Shown: positions 18,440 through 26,307 of the stretch, piece after piece
Layout of the letters: each line of letters begins with the position of its first letter
How positions within the stretch are numbered: the stretch's first letter is position 1
Source of the DNA: Gammaproteobacteria bacterium
GTDB lineage: Bacteria; Pseudomonadota; Gammaproteobacteria; Pseudomonadales; Azotimanducaceae
DNA length: 64,000 nucleotides
NCBI GenBank assembly: GCA_018656865.1
Contig: JABHYO010000031.1
Span: 1 to 64,000 of the forward strand
Reading direction: 5' to 3'
Notes under the pieces: model-generated
What the model saw: only the letters and a program-made list of their open reading frames with translations
Database searches by the model: none
What the model was told of the DNA's origin: nothing
Program-made: the position numbers and the translations under genes

Positions 18440-19696
18440 TTACTTTTTAGGGTGTAGAACAACCGGCAGGTGCGTATAACCTTTTACAAATGTGCTATAG
18501 ACCCTTGATGGCTCACCGACGACTTCTACCGTCTCGAATCGTTTCAGGATTTCTTCCCAGACAATCTTGAGCTGCATTTCACCGAGCCGATTACCCATGC
18601 AGCGATGAATACCGAACCCGAAGGAAAGGTGTTGCCTTGGTTTGGCCCGATCGATGATGAAATCATTGGGCGATTCTATGGCTTCTCCATCCCGGTTGCC
18701 CGAGACATACCACATCACTACTTTGTCGCCAGCCTTGATTTGCTGGCCGCCTAATTCGATGTCTTCGATGGCTCGTCGGCGCATATGCGCAAGCGGCGTT
18801 TGCCAGCGGATAATTTCGGGGACCATGTTGGGAATCAGTCTGGGGTTTTCTTTCAGCTTTCGATACTGATCCGGGTTCTCGTTGAGGGCCAGGACACCAC
18901 CTGAAATTGAATTTCTTGTGGTGTCATTGCCGCCGACAATGAGGAGGATGAGGTTGCCCAGATACTCCATGGGTCGGTCCAACAGATCCCTGGTGGACTC
19001 ACCGTGGGCGAGCATCGTGATGAGGTCGTTTTCACCGGGATTCTTCTGTCTGTCCTTGAATATCTCGGTGAAGACTGTGAGACACTCAATCAATTCTTCC
19101 CGCCTCTGTTCCTCCGATTCGATCAGACCGGTCTCCGGACTCGCTGTGGCCACATCGGACCAGCGGGTCAATTTACGACGATCCTCGAATGGAAAGTCGA
19201 ACAGGGTTGCCAGCATTTGAGTGGTCAGCTCGATGGAGATGTTGTCGACCCAGTCGATTTCCTCTCCCACCGGTAGCGCATCGAGCAGACCGGCTGCCCG
19301 GGTTCGGATCGTTGATTCCAGTTTAGCCAGGTTCATGGGAGCGACAACGGGACTGACGACACGCCTCTGATCATCGTGCTTGGGGGGATCCATGGCGATG
19401 AACATGGGTAACTGAAAATCCTCGTCCTGGTCGCCGATGGTTATGCCACCTTCTGAGGAAAACACCTGATGGTTTGTATCAACCGACATGATGTCCTTGT
19501 ACTTTGTGACTGACCAGTAGGGACCGAACTCGCTCTCCTCACAGAGGTGAATTGGTGCCTCGCTGCGCAGGCGTTCGAAGTAACCCCATTGTGCATCCTG
19601 TTGAAAGAGCTGCGGCTGGGCTACGTTAAACGAGCCATCGAGCGGGATTTCCCAGGGATCCAGGATGTTATCGTCTGAATTGTTTGCTTCGCTCAT
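18440..19696 (-). CDS. Cytochrome P450, CYP153-like alkane/fatty-acid hydroxylase
   Basis: A 418-residue soluble bacterial P450. The heme-thiolate motif is FGFGIHRCMGNR with Cys366, the oxygen-activation site is GGNDTT at 255-260 and the ExxR pair is Glu294/Arg297. FIAMDPPKHDDQRRVVSP, LTRWSDVATA and RWQTPLAHMRR strongly resemble CYP153A enzymes, which hydroxylate terminal carbons of medium-chain alkanes and fatty acids. The start has a strong GAGGAG site. It lies 13 bases downstream of a [2Fe-2S] ferredoxin, its likely redox partner. No ferredoxin reductase is in the window. Confidence 0.93.
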   Translation of the reverse strand: MSEANNSDDNILDPWEIPLDGSFNVAQPQLFQQDAQWGYFERLRSEAPIHLCEESEFGPYWSVTKYKDIMSVDTNHQVFSSEGGITIGDQDEDFQLPMFIAMDPPKHDDQRRVVSPVVAPMNLAKLESTIRTRAAGLLDALPVGEEIDWVDNISIELTTQMLATLFDFPFEDRRKLTRWSDVATASPETGLIESEEQRREELIECLTVFTEIFKDRQKNPGENDLITMLAHGESTRDLLDRPMEYLGNLILLIVGGNDTTRNSISGGVLALNENPDQYRKLKENPRLIPNMVPEIIRWQTPLAHMRRRAIEDIELGGQQIKAGDKVVMWYVSGNRDGEAIESPNDFIIDRAKPRQHLSFGFGIHRCMGNRLGEMQLKIVWEEILKRFETVEVVGEPSRVYSTFVKGYTHLPVVLHPKK

Positions 19697-19709
19697 TTTT
19701 TACTCCTCC

Positions 19710-20030
19710 TCAGTATTGAAATTCAGGGAGCTTTACAACGAGACCGTCTAAATCTTCCGACATGGTGATTTGACAGGAAAGACGGGAATTGGCCTCGCGA
19801 TCGGGATTCAGATCCAGCATTGAGTTTTCCTGCTCACCGGCGCCGCCGGTTTTCTCCACCCACTCATCTGAAACCAGAACGTGGCAGGTTGCGCAGGAAC
19901 ATTCACCACCACAATCGGCATCAATGCCGGGTACGAGGTTGTCAATTGCTGCTTTCATTACGGATACGCCGGTATCGACGTCAACGGTATTTTGGTCACC
20001 GGAAAATTGAATAAAGGTCACTTTCGCCAT
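19710..20030 (-). CDS. [2Fe-2S] ferredoxin, putidaredoxin/adrenodoxin type
   Basis: A 106-residue electron carrier. Cluster ligands fit C-x5-C-x2-C...C as Cys40, Cys46, Cys49 and Cys86 (DADCGGECSCATCH), with one extra Cys44. Acidic residues surround the cluster, as in P450-reducing ferredoxins. It precedes the CYP153-like gene in the same operon and most likely passes it electrons from an unlinked NAD(P)H-dependent reductase. No signal peptide is present. Confidence 0.94.
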   Translation of the reverse strand: MAKVTFIQFSGDQNTVDVDTGVSVMKAAIDNLVPGIDADCGGECSCATCHVLVSDEWVEKTGGAGEQENSMLDLNPDREANSRLSCQITMSEDLDGLVVKLPEFQY

Positions 20031-20151
20031 GTTTTTTCTCTCCCACCAGAAAACAGGGCGAAATTACCAATTTACTCTGACCTGATAAAGGTGGCATCTG
20101 GCCGGGAAAACATCATTTCAGGCCATCATTTCAACCAGGCTGACGGAAACT

Positions 20152-20168
20152 GGATCCAAGTTGGATCC
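20152..20168. repeat. Perfect 8-bp palindrome adjacent to a gene end
   Basis: GGATCCAA-G-TTGGATCC is a perfect inverted repeat with a single-base centre, one base from the stop of the downstream-ending oxidoreductase gene. The loop is too small for a normal terminator hairpin as written, so it may be a protein-binding site or chance. It has no T tract on the relevant strand. Confidence 0.4.
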
Positions 20169-20169
20169 T

Positions 20170-21147
20170 CTACACGGAAGGATTGATCACGATCTTGCCG
20201 ATTGCCTTTCGGTCTAACATTTTCATCATGGCCTTTCCGGCATCAGCCAGCGCGAATGCCTCGCCGGACAATGGCCTGATTTTTTCCTCTGCGACCCATT
20301 CCATAAGCGTTGTCATCACTTCCCGGTAAGTTGAGGGATTCTCTGCGATGTGCCCGCCCCAGTTAACACCGACGATTGAGCATCGTTTAAGCAGTACAAG
20401 ATTAATGGGGAATTTGGGGATATCCCCCGAGGCAAAACCCACTACGAGATAGCGCCCGTCCGGACCCAGGGACCTCAGTGCTGGTTCGGCGTAGTCTCCA
20501 CCGACAGGGTCGTATACGACATCCAGAGGTTCTCCCGCGAGAATTTCCTTCAGCTTGTCTCTCCAGTTCTCCTTGGTGTAATCGATGACATGTGTCGCGC
20601 CCGCTTCAAGACAGGCATCTCGCTTCTTTTTGGTAGAGGCGGCTGCGATAACCATTGCTCCCATTGCACGGGCTACGTCGATGGCAGCAATGCCGACACC
20701 GCCGCTGCCTCCAAGAATCAGAACCCTTTCTTTCTCTTTCAGTTGGCCCCAGTAGGAAAATCCCTGAAAAGCTGTGCAGTAGTTGACGAGGAAGCCCGCT
20801 GCCGCATCATGACTTAACGATTCAGGTATGGGCGTACATTTGCTTTCATCGACCACGGTGTATTCTGCGAGACCACCATTAGCGGATGCCAGAATGCGTT
20901 GGCCAATGCGCAGGTGTTTAACGTTGTTGCCGATCTGTTCGATGACTCCGGAAAGCTCGTTTCCCGGGACGAAGGGCAGATTCGGCTTTATCTGATAGAG
21001 GCCTGCGACCGTCAGGGCATCGACATAGCCGAGGCCTGTTGATTCAATTCGGACCAGAACCTGGTTGTCACCCGGTTCCGGTTTCTCGACCTCTGTAACA
21101 GTCAGATTTTCGGGGCTGTCAAATGATTCACAAACAACTGCACGCAT
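20170..21147 (-). CDS. MDR-superfamily NADPH:quinone oxidoreductase-like protein
   Basis: A 325-residue zinc-free medium-chain dehydrogenase/reductase. The catalytic GroES-like domain (~1-120) starts MRAVVCESFDSPENL. The Rossmann domain has LILGGSGGVGIAAIDVARAMG for NADPH, and the quinone-reductase signature area LAEYTVVDESK is present. No structural zinc Cys cluster is visible. It likely reduces a quinone or enoyl-type substrate. It is upstream of the ferredoxin-P450 pair on the same strand with ~139 bases between, so co-transcription is possible. Confidence 0.88.
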   Translation of the reverse strand: MRAVVCESFDSPENLTVTEVEKPEPGDNQVLVRIESTGLGYVDALTVAGLYQIKPNLPFVPGNELSGVIEQIGNNVKHLRIGQRILASANGGLAEYTVVDESKCTPIPESLSHDAAAGFLVNYCTAFQGFSYWGQLKEKERVLILGGSGGVGIAAIDVARAMGAMVIAAASTKKKRDACLEAGATHVIDYTKENWRDKLKEILAGEPLDVVYDPVGGDYAEPALRSLGPDGRYLVVGFASGDIPKFPINLVLLKRCSIVGVNWGGHIAENPSTYREVMTTLMEWVAEEKIRPLSGEAFALADAGKAMMKMLDRKAIGKIVINPSV

Positions 21148-21270
21148 ACGATTGAGCTTTGAGTAAGGAGCGTTGGATATTAAGTGAAATCTTGCAAGCG
21201 TGCTACATGGTCAATGGGTATGACTATGACTTATGATCGTCTGCTTGTGGAAATGTTGTCCGTGTAAATT

Positions 21271-21492
21271 GTGATGAAAGATTTCATAAAGATCTGTTTT
21301 GGGCTGATGATTGTTTCGGGATGCGAGACCAACCCATACGAGGATTCGGCCGTGGATATCAGGCCTGCCCAAAGTGGTGAGGTGCTTTCAGTCGAGTTAG
21401 AGGAGGGCAATATGATCTGCGTAACGGAGCGGAGTGATCCAGAATCTAGAATGTGCGTGCCCCGCGTACACGTAGAAGCTGGGGAGTCCTGA
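21271..21492 (+). CDS. Small predicted lipoprotein
   Basis: A 73-residue product with a short lipoprotein signal: two Met codons (GTG at 21271, ATG at 21274), a hydrophobic segment and a lipobox-like IVSGC with Cys near residue 18. The mature part is acidic with two Cys (MICV and RMCVP). It ends 2 bases before the GTG chosen for the luciferase-like gene, so the two may be co-translated. The family is not recognised. Weak coding evidence beyond the signal sequence keeps confidence moderate. Confidence 0.5.
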   Translation: MMKDFIKICFGLMIVSGCETNPYEDSAVDIRPAQSGEVLSVELEEGNMICVTERSDPESRMCVPRVHVEAGES

Positions 21493-21494
21493 CG

Positions 21495-22412
21495 GTGGCG
21501 ACAGGGATTGGCCTGGGGGTTTCACGCTTTCCATTTGATTCTGCGAGAGATTACTGGCGCTGGATTGATTACTGCGAAGAAAGCAGGATCAATTCCATCT
21601 GGCAGACTGATCGGCTGGTGTCGTCAGAAGCAATGCTCGAATGCCTGTCGGCGATGGCGGCCATCGCTGGTCACACGGAACATATTCGTTTCGGGATGAA
21701 TGTGGCGTCGATCGCTCTAAGGGACCCGCTGTTGACTGCAAAACAGTGCGCGACGATTGATTTTCTCAGCGACGGGAGGATGTTGCCGGCGTTTGGGTTG
21801 GGTAGTGCCTTTTCAAGGGACTATGTGGCGACGGGGACACCGACGAAGCGGCGAGGTAAGCGTGCCGATGAAGCTCTGCAACTGCTCAGCCGACTGTGGT
21901 CCGAGGACAGCGTCTCGTTTCAGGGCGAGTTCTACCAGTATGACGATGCCCGCATTGAGCCGAAACCGGCAAATTCGAATATGCCACTCTGGATAGGCGG
22001 TTCAAGCAAAGTGGCGATGGAACGCACCGCAAAGTACGGTACAGGCTGGCTCGGTGGTATTGATACACCGGAACAGGCGAAGTTGGTAGTACAGGGGGTC
22101 AAGCGTGAACTTGAAAAAACCGGTCGATCAATCGACGAGGATCACTACGGTGCTTCATTCATGTTCCGTTTCGGCAGCTTCGAAGACCCGATAGTAACCT
22201 CGACCGCAGAAGGGCTCGTATCAAGGTTAAAGGAAGAGCCCTCGCGCTACCTTGTTGCCGGTACCGGGGGGGATATGATTACCCGCATTCGGGAGTTCAT
22301 CGATGCGGGTTGCGATAAATTCGTGATGATGCCAATGGCGAGTGGCACCCGGGATATGATGGAGCAGACCAGGTTGTTTGTGGAGGAGGTCTTGCCCGAG
22401 TATCCGGGTTGA
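21495..22412 (+). CDS. LLM-class (luciferase-like) flavin-dependent oxidoreductase
   Basis: A ~305-residue bacterial-luciferase-fold protein (IGLGVSRFPFDSARDYWRWID, then IRFGMNVASIALRDPLLTAKQCATID). I choose the GTG at 21495 because GGGGAG lies 8 bases upstream; the open frame extends to 21453 but that part overlaps the small lipoprotein gene. Members use FMN or F420; subgroup features such as PLWIGGSSKVAMERTAKYGTGWL are visible. A monooxygenase or dehydrogenase step in the nearby alkane or lipid pathway is plausible but unproven. Confidence 0.88.
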   Translation: MATGIGLGVSRFPFDSARDYWRWIDYCEESRINSIWQTDRLVSSEAMLECLSAMAAIAGHTEHIRFGMNVASIALRDPLLTAKQCATIDFLSDGRMLPAFGLGSAFSRDYVATGTPTKRRGKRADEALQLLSRLWSEDSVSFQGEFYQYDDARIEPKPANSNMPLWIGGSSKVAMERTAKYGTGWLGGIDTPEQAKLVVQGVKRELEKTGRSIDEDHYGASFMFRFGSFEDPIVTSTAEGLVSRLKEEPSRYLVAGTGGDMITRIREFIDAGCDKFVMMPMASGTRDMMEQTRLFVEEVLPEYPG

Positions 22413-22492
22413 ATTGTTATCCGGGACAACCGGAGTCGCGCATCAGTGAAGTATCTCTCTGAGATTCTCCGTTCAGAATGCCGCCTTCTTAT

Positions 22493-22864
22493 TTACTCCA
22501 GATGGTCGACAACATCCTGAAACTGCTCGTAAATTTCATCCTCCAGGTAGTCGCGAAACTCCCCGGCATCGAAGTACACGCCCTTGCATGCTGAGCAGCA
22601 TTCAAATTTGATCTCAAACGGATCCGTGTGCACAACATGGTCCATTTTGGTCTTACACTTTGGACAGGGGACATCGAGGATCTCATTGTAGGTGGCGCCA
22701 ACGAATTCATCGCCGACATCCAACTCTTCAGATCCCTCCATCTTCTTTAGCATTTCTTTTTCGAGATGATCGAAAAATAGACCGTAACACTTGGTGCATC
22801 GATCAACTTCCACATCGTTGAAAGTAAGGGGTTGCATTTCCCCCAGGCATTTCGGGCATTGCAT
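22493..22864 (-). CDS. zf-TFIIB domain protein
   Basis: A ~123-residue protein with four CxxC pairs arranged as two zinc ribbons: CPKC and CTKC in the first half, CPKC and CSAC in the second. The C-terminal GVYFDAGEFRDYLEDE resembles the zf-TFIIB family, small bacterial proteins of unknown function. The ATG at 22864 is preferred because AGGTGG lies just upstream; a GTG at 22873 is also possible. It is convergent with the luciferase-like gene. A nucleic-acid or metal-sensing role is only a guess. Confidence 0.85.
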   Translation of the reverse strand: MQCPKCLGEMQPLTFNDVEVDRCTKCYGLFFDHLEKEMLKKMEGSEELDVGDEFVGATYNEILDVPCPKCKTKMDHVVHTDPFEIKFECCSACKGVYFDAGEFRDYLEDEIYEQFQDVVDHLE

Positions 22865-22930
22865 GGGATCCACCTGAATGACGCTTGAATGTCAGGTTAA
22901 GCATAGCACAGCGAAGCAGATTCCCGGATG

Positions 22931-25195
22931 TCAGAAGTCGGGTGTGTATATGATCTCGAGACCGGTATAACGTGGCTGGTTGTATTCCGTTAGCGTGATC
23001 AGTGCAGGAACGGATGTGCCACCTGCGTTGACCGGGAGGATGGCTGTCTGCGTGATCTGTTGAATATTTTGAATAAATTCTTTGTTCTTGACGTTATTGC
23101 TGAACAACCGGAACACCCAGTCTTTCCATTCGTAGCTGATCGAAAGGTCCCAGGAAGTCCAGTTCTTAACCTCGCCTTCTGGCAGCAGCGGATAGGTCTG
23201 ATAGTCGCTGAGCAGCCGATAGCCTGCGTAGGTACGCATGGTTCCGGGTCCTATCGGCAGGGAGTAGAGTGCGGATACAAAGAGATTGTCGTCAGGTGCA
23301 TAGGCCGGTGTCAGGCTGGACAGGCTGAGGATGCCACCTGGGGTCGTTAGAGCGGGAATAGAGTACTTGTCGTAGTCTTCGTTAATGTGGCTGTAGATCA
23401 ATCGTAGCTGCAGGTTGTCGATAGGAATACTTTCGACTTCGAGTTCCCAACCGGCGATTTCGACTTGCGAAACATTGTCGAGAATGGATTCGATGCGGCC
23501 ACTGTCAACGACTGCATCGAATCGTTCAACCTTGTTGTCGAGTTCTGTTCGATAGTAGGCGAAGTTCACTCTAAGCCGGTCACTCCACCAGTCGCTTTTT
23601 AGCCCGATTTCAGCACTTCTGGTGGTTTCGGCTCCGTATGAATTACCTGCCGCAGCGGACATGGCGTTTTCGTCAAAGCCGCCTGGAAGAAATCCCTCCG
23701 AGTAGCGCATGTAGATTAGGGCTTCATCGTCTACCTTGTAGGAAAGTCCACCCGAAAGGAGCATTTGTTTGGTGGTTTCTTCACCAACAATAAAGGTCCT
23801 GAGCGGACTGACTACGCTGCCAAGCCTTATTCGAGATGGGCTGTGCTTGAAATCACGGTCTACCTCGGTCCACCGGGCAGATGCATCGGCGATCCATTGA
23901 TCGTTTATAACGTAGTTAACCCCGGCAAAAATGGATTGCAGATCGCTGTCCTGCGAAGAAGTCAGTTCCTGAATTTCGTTGGCTGCATGTCCCTCTGTGA
24001 AACCGGCGTCACCAAGCTGTTTCAGGATGTCGAGTTCCTGCTGAAAGATGTCATATTCTGTATTGAGGAAGTAGGCACCAAACTGATAGCTGAGATTCTC
24101 GGAGTATTCACGACTGAGACGGAACTCCTGACTGAACTGTTTGTATTTCTGAGCTTGGTTGACGTGGTAAAAGTCGGCATTGGATGCGTCGAGATCGAGA
24201 GCAGACTGTTCATCGGTTTTTCGGTGGCCGGTGATGCTTGTGACATCGTGTCCGGCGACTGAAAAGTCGACCCGGAGGGTATGATAGTCACCGTCGAATT
24301 GGCGATCGTTGCTGAAGTTCTGCGCAGTGGTATTTAGCGAATCCAATTCAGGGTTGCCAACTCCTCTGCGACAATTGGGGAACTGAAGTGATCTCGTCGT
24401 TGTGCACAGTAGATCCGTTGGTGCGCTGATATTGAGGAGCGCTGGCGTTGTCTCGTCGCTGTTTTCGCTGTCATAGGTATAAGTGAGAGAAAATAGATCC
24501 CTAAAGTCCCAGCTAATGGTCGTTGAGAACAGCGAGTAGTCTTCTGTGTTTTCATCACGCTCTGAGAATACATTTTTCATATAGTCCCCGCCGCGGTCGC
24601 GGAGGTGACCTGCGATCTTGGCGTTCAGACCGTCAACAATTGGGAAGTTTACGACCACATCGGTTTGCCGGCGTTTGTGTGTGCCGACACTGGCGCGGAG
24701 GTCGACGTCGAACTCTCCAGTTGGCCTGGTTCTCTCGATATGGATGCTGCCAGATAGATTCGGATCGCCGTCAAGTGTCCCCTGCGGGCCTCTTGCAACC
24801 TCGATTTTGTCGAAGTCGAAAAGAACCTGAAGCCTGCCGGTATGTGTTCCGACATAGACACCGTCGATATTGACGGCTACTGCAGGATCGAATGACTTCG
24901 CCGCATTGTTGGAACCAAGACCTCTGATGGCGATAGCGGCGCCCCTGGGCGTCGTGTTCATCCGATCGACGATGAGTCCCGGCACGCGGCTTTCAATATC
25001 CTCAAGATCAGATCGATAGCTGGATTCCATTTCTTCCTTGGTCAGCACGGTGACAGAGTGGGGTACCCACTGAACCTGCTCCTCCTCGAAACGTATCTTG
25101 GAAGTCAATTCATCCAGTTTCTGGAGTTCTTCTTCTGCCACTGCTGACAGGCTGATCCATGTTATCGCCAGCGCGATTGATGTAATTGGTCTCAT
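22931..25195 (-). CDS. TonB-dependent outer-membrane receptor
   Basis: A 754-residue receptor with a signal peptide (ITSIALAITWISLSAVA), a plug domain at ~45-150 (SVTVLTKEEM, VPGLIVDRM, IRGLG, DGVYVG, IEVARGPQGTL) and a beta-barrel ending in an aromatic residue (YTPDF). The plug's LDGDPNLSGSIHI differs from the common LFGKNTTGGAINI pattern. It resembles the receptors expanded in hydrocarbon- and terpenoid-degrading bacteria, so the ligand may be an organic substrate rather than a siderophore; this is inference. Confidence 0.9.
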   Translation of the reverse strand: MRPITSIALAITWISLSAVAEEELQKLDELTSKIRFEEEQVQWVPHSVTVLTKEEMESSYRSDLEDIESRVPGLIVDRMNTTPRGAAIAIRGLGSNNAAKSFDPAVAVNIDGVYVGTHTGRLQVLFDFDKIEVARGPQGTLDGDPNLSGSIHIERTRPTGEFDVDLRASVGTHKRRQTDVVVNFPIVDGLNAKIAGHLRDRGGDYMKNVFSERDENTEDYSLFSTTISWDFRDLFSLTYTYDSENSDETTPALLNISAPTDLLCTTTRSLQFPNCRRGVGNPELDSLNTTAQNFSNDRQFDGDYHTLRVDFSVAGHDVTSITGHRKTDEQSALDLDASNADFYHVNQAQKYKQFSQEFRLSREYSENLSYQFGAYFLNTEYDIFQQELDILKQLGDAGFTEGHAANEIQELTSSQDSDLQSIFAGVNYVINDQWIADASARWTEVDRDFKHSPSRIRLGSVVSPLRTFIVGEETTKQMLLSGGLSYKVDDEALIYMRYSEGFLPGGFDENAMSAAAGNSYGAETTRSAEIGLKSDWWSDRLRVNFAYYRTELDNKVERFDAVVDSGRIESILDNVSQVEIAGWELEVESIPIDNLQLRLIYSHINEDYDKYSIPALTTPGGILSLSSLTPAYAPDDNLFVSALYSLPIGPGTMRTYAGYRLLSDYQTYPLLPEGEVKNWTSWDLSISYEWKDWVFRLFSNNVKNKEFIQNIQQITQTAILPVNAGGTSVPALITLTEYNQPRYTGLEIIYTPDF

Positions 25196-25262
25196 GAGTT
25201 ACGGCGCAGATTTCTACAGGAACTCATGGTAGGCTGCTTTCAGAGAAAATCAACTGCTGCAC

Positions 25263-25493
25263 ATGGTGGATTCAAAACGCACAGGTGTCTTTTACAGCAA
25301 GTCAGGTGATGACTACGTTGTTCTATGGCAGGGCAGGGAGATCTACCGTTATCAGACCATGCAAGAGTTCGTCAATGCTCACAAGGCAGGGCTGGATGCG
25401 CTGGAGGATAATCAGGCAGACCTCTTAGAGAATTACTATCGCAGTATCGGTATCCATTCAGGGAAAAACCCCGGTAGAAGCGGTCTTCCCTGA
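25263..25493 (+). CDS. Small hypothetical protein
   Basis: A 76-residue product starting at ATG 25263, divergent from the TonB receptor. It is soluble, with a short beta-rich start (GVFYSKSGDDYVVLW) and a helical middle (TMQEFVNAHKAGLDALEDNQ). No family was recognised and no clear ribosome site precedes the start. The amino-acid make-up looks natural, so it may be real. Its stop lies in the hairpin shared with the convergent neighbour. Confidence 0.45.
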   Translation: MVDSKRTGVFYSKSGDDYVVLWQGREIYRYQTMQEFVNAHKAGLDALEDNQADLLENYYRSIGIHSGKNPGRSGLP

Positions 25494-25529
25494 CCACGGG
25501 CTGAGGGTGGGCCCGCTTTATTCTACCGG
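25471..25529. terminator. Long stem-loop between convergent small genes, candidate bidirectional terminator
   Basis: CCGGTAGAA at 25471-25479 is the perfect reverse complement of TTCTACCGG at 25521-25529. Just inside, GCGG pairs with CCGC to lengthen the stem with a small bulge. The structure spans the stops of the small gene ending at 25493 and the minus-strand gene ending at 25518. No long T tract is present, so termination is inferred from position and stem strength. Confidence 0.45.
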
Positions 25530-25760
25530 TACAACCCTGATGCTGACCGTATGTTCCAGATCGTCTTCGTCCCAGAACAGATGTCGTACATCCTCAACTT
25601 TGACCTTTAACTCCAGCGCTGCACCCGGCGTGGAGAGCAGTCCGAGCCAGTCTTCTCTGCTGATTTCATCGCCGATACTGACGGAAAGGGTTCGTTTCAT
25701 TTCGTGAACGATGGGAATCGTATTGTAGGACTCCATGTAGACTTCTAATGTGTGGCTCAT
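25518..25760 (-). CDS. Hypothetical protein (80 residues)
   Basis: A short soluble protein starting MSHTLEVYMESYNTIPIV. The ATG at 25760 has AGGAG 8 bases upstream and is clearly preferred over the longer frame to 25826. No family is recognised. The sequence mixes beta-type and acidic stretches (DVRHLFWDEDDLEHTV). It is divergent from the zinc-related genes at 25996, sharing a ~235-base region with two CRP-like sites, so it may be co-regulated with them. Confidence 0.6.
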   Translation of the reverse strand: MSHTLEVYMESYNTIPIVHEMKRTLSVSIGDEISREDWLGLLSTPGAALELKVKVEDVRHLFWDEDDLEHTVSIRVVPVE

Positions 25761-25828
25761 AATTTTCTCCTGCTGCGCACTGCGCCTTGCTGCTGAGAGG
25801 CATTTAACGACAGACAGCGAGCCCATTA

Positions 25829-25844
25829 TGTGAACACAGTCACA
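25829..25844. promoter_or_regulatory. CRP-like operator, consensus core
   Basis: TGTGA-ACACAG-TCACA matches the CRP/Vfr/Clp core TGTGA-N6-TCACA exactly. It lies in the divergent region between the 80-residue gene (start 25760) and the zinc-related gene (start 25996). The assignment is by sequence pattern alone; FNR/CRP-family relatives are alternatives. Confidence 0.55.
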
Positions 25845-25877
25845 GTTTTTCTGCAGTCGACAGATTTAGTCAAAATT

Positions 25878-25893
25878 CGTGAACCGTGTCACA
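25878..25893. promoter_or_regulatory. Second CRP-like operator, one mismatch
   Basis: CGTGA-ACCGTG-TCACA fits the same palindrome with one mismatch. Its centre is 49 bases from the first site, close to a whole number of helical turns (about 4.7), so dimers may sit on nearly the same face. It is ~103 bases upstream of the start at 25996. Confidence 0.45.
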
Positions 25894-25995
25894 AACAGAG
25901 TGTGATCCAATCAGCACCAGCACCGGACTCGAGTGACAGGGTTCGATTGTCTGCAGAAGCTTGACAGGCTTTGTCGAGTCAACTAAAAAGCGTCC

Positions 25996-26274
25996 ATGAT
26001 GTCCCGCCGATCAATGCGAACTCTTACTGCAATAGTGCTCAGTGTGCTGATCAGCATGCCCTTGTTGCTGGCGGATGGGCATATTCATGAATTCCCGGCG
26101 AGCGAGGTTAGCTGTGACTATTGCAGCTTCTCGCAAGTTGACTGGGTCGATGTAGAACATGCAGCTGTACGTATTGAAGTCGGGCCGGAAATACGGCTGT
26201 TACTTGATCTGCCTGTTGTTACAAAGCGATTTTTCTATCGAAGGAAACCCCGGGGTCCGCCGTTCCTCTGTTGA
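25996..26274 (+). CDS. Small exported HxH/CxxC protein, probable zinc-uptake accessory
   Basis: A 92-residue protein with a signal sequence (residues ~8-26) and then His29-x-His31 and Cys40-x2-Cys43, a possible metal site. The C-terminus has RGPPF, like the RAPP ending of DUF2946-type and 'zinc chaperone' proteins found beside zinc receptors. It precedes a ZnuD-like receptor by 34 bases, so the two form an operon. I infer a role in zinc uptake; the family assignment rests on pattern and context. Confidence 0.65.
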   Translation: MMSRRSMRTLTAIVLSVLISMPLLLADGHIHEFPASEVSCDYCSFSQVDWVDVEHAAVRIEVGPEIRLLLDLPVVTKRFFYRRKPRGPPFLC

Positions 26275-26307
26275 TTAAAATTTTATCAACCAAGAGGGAT
26301 TACTCCA

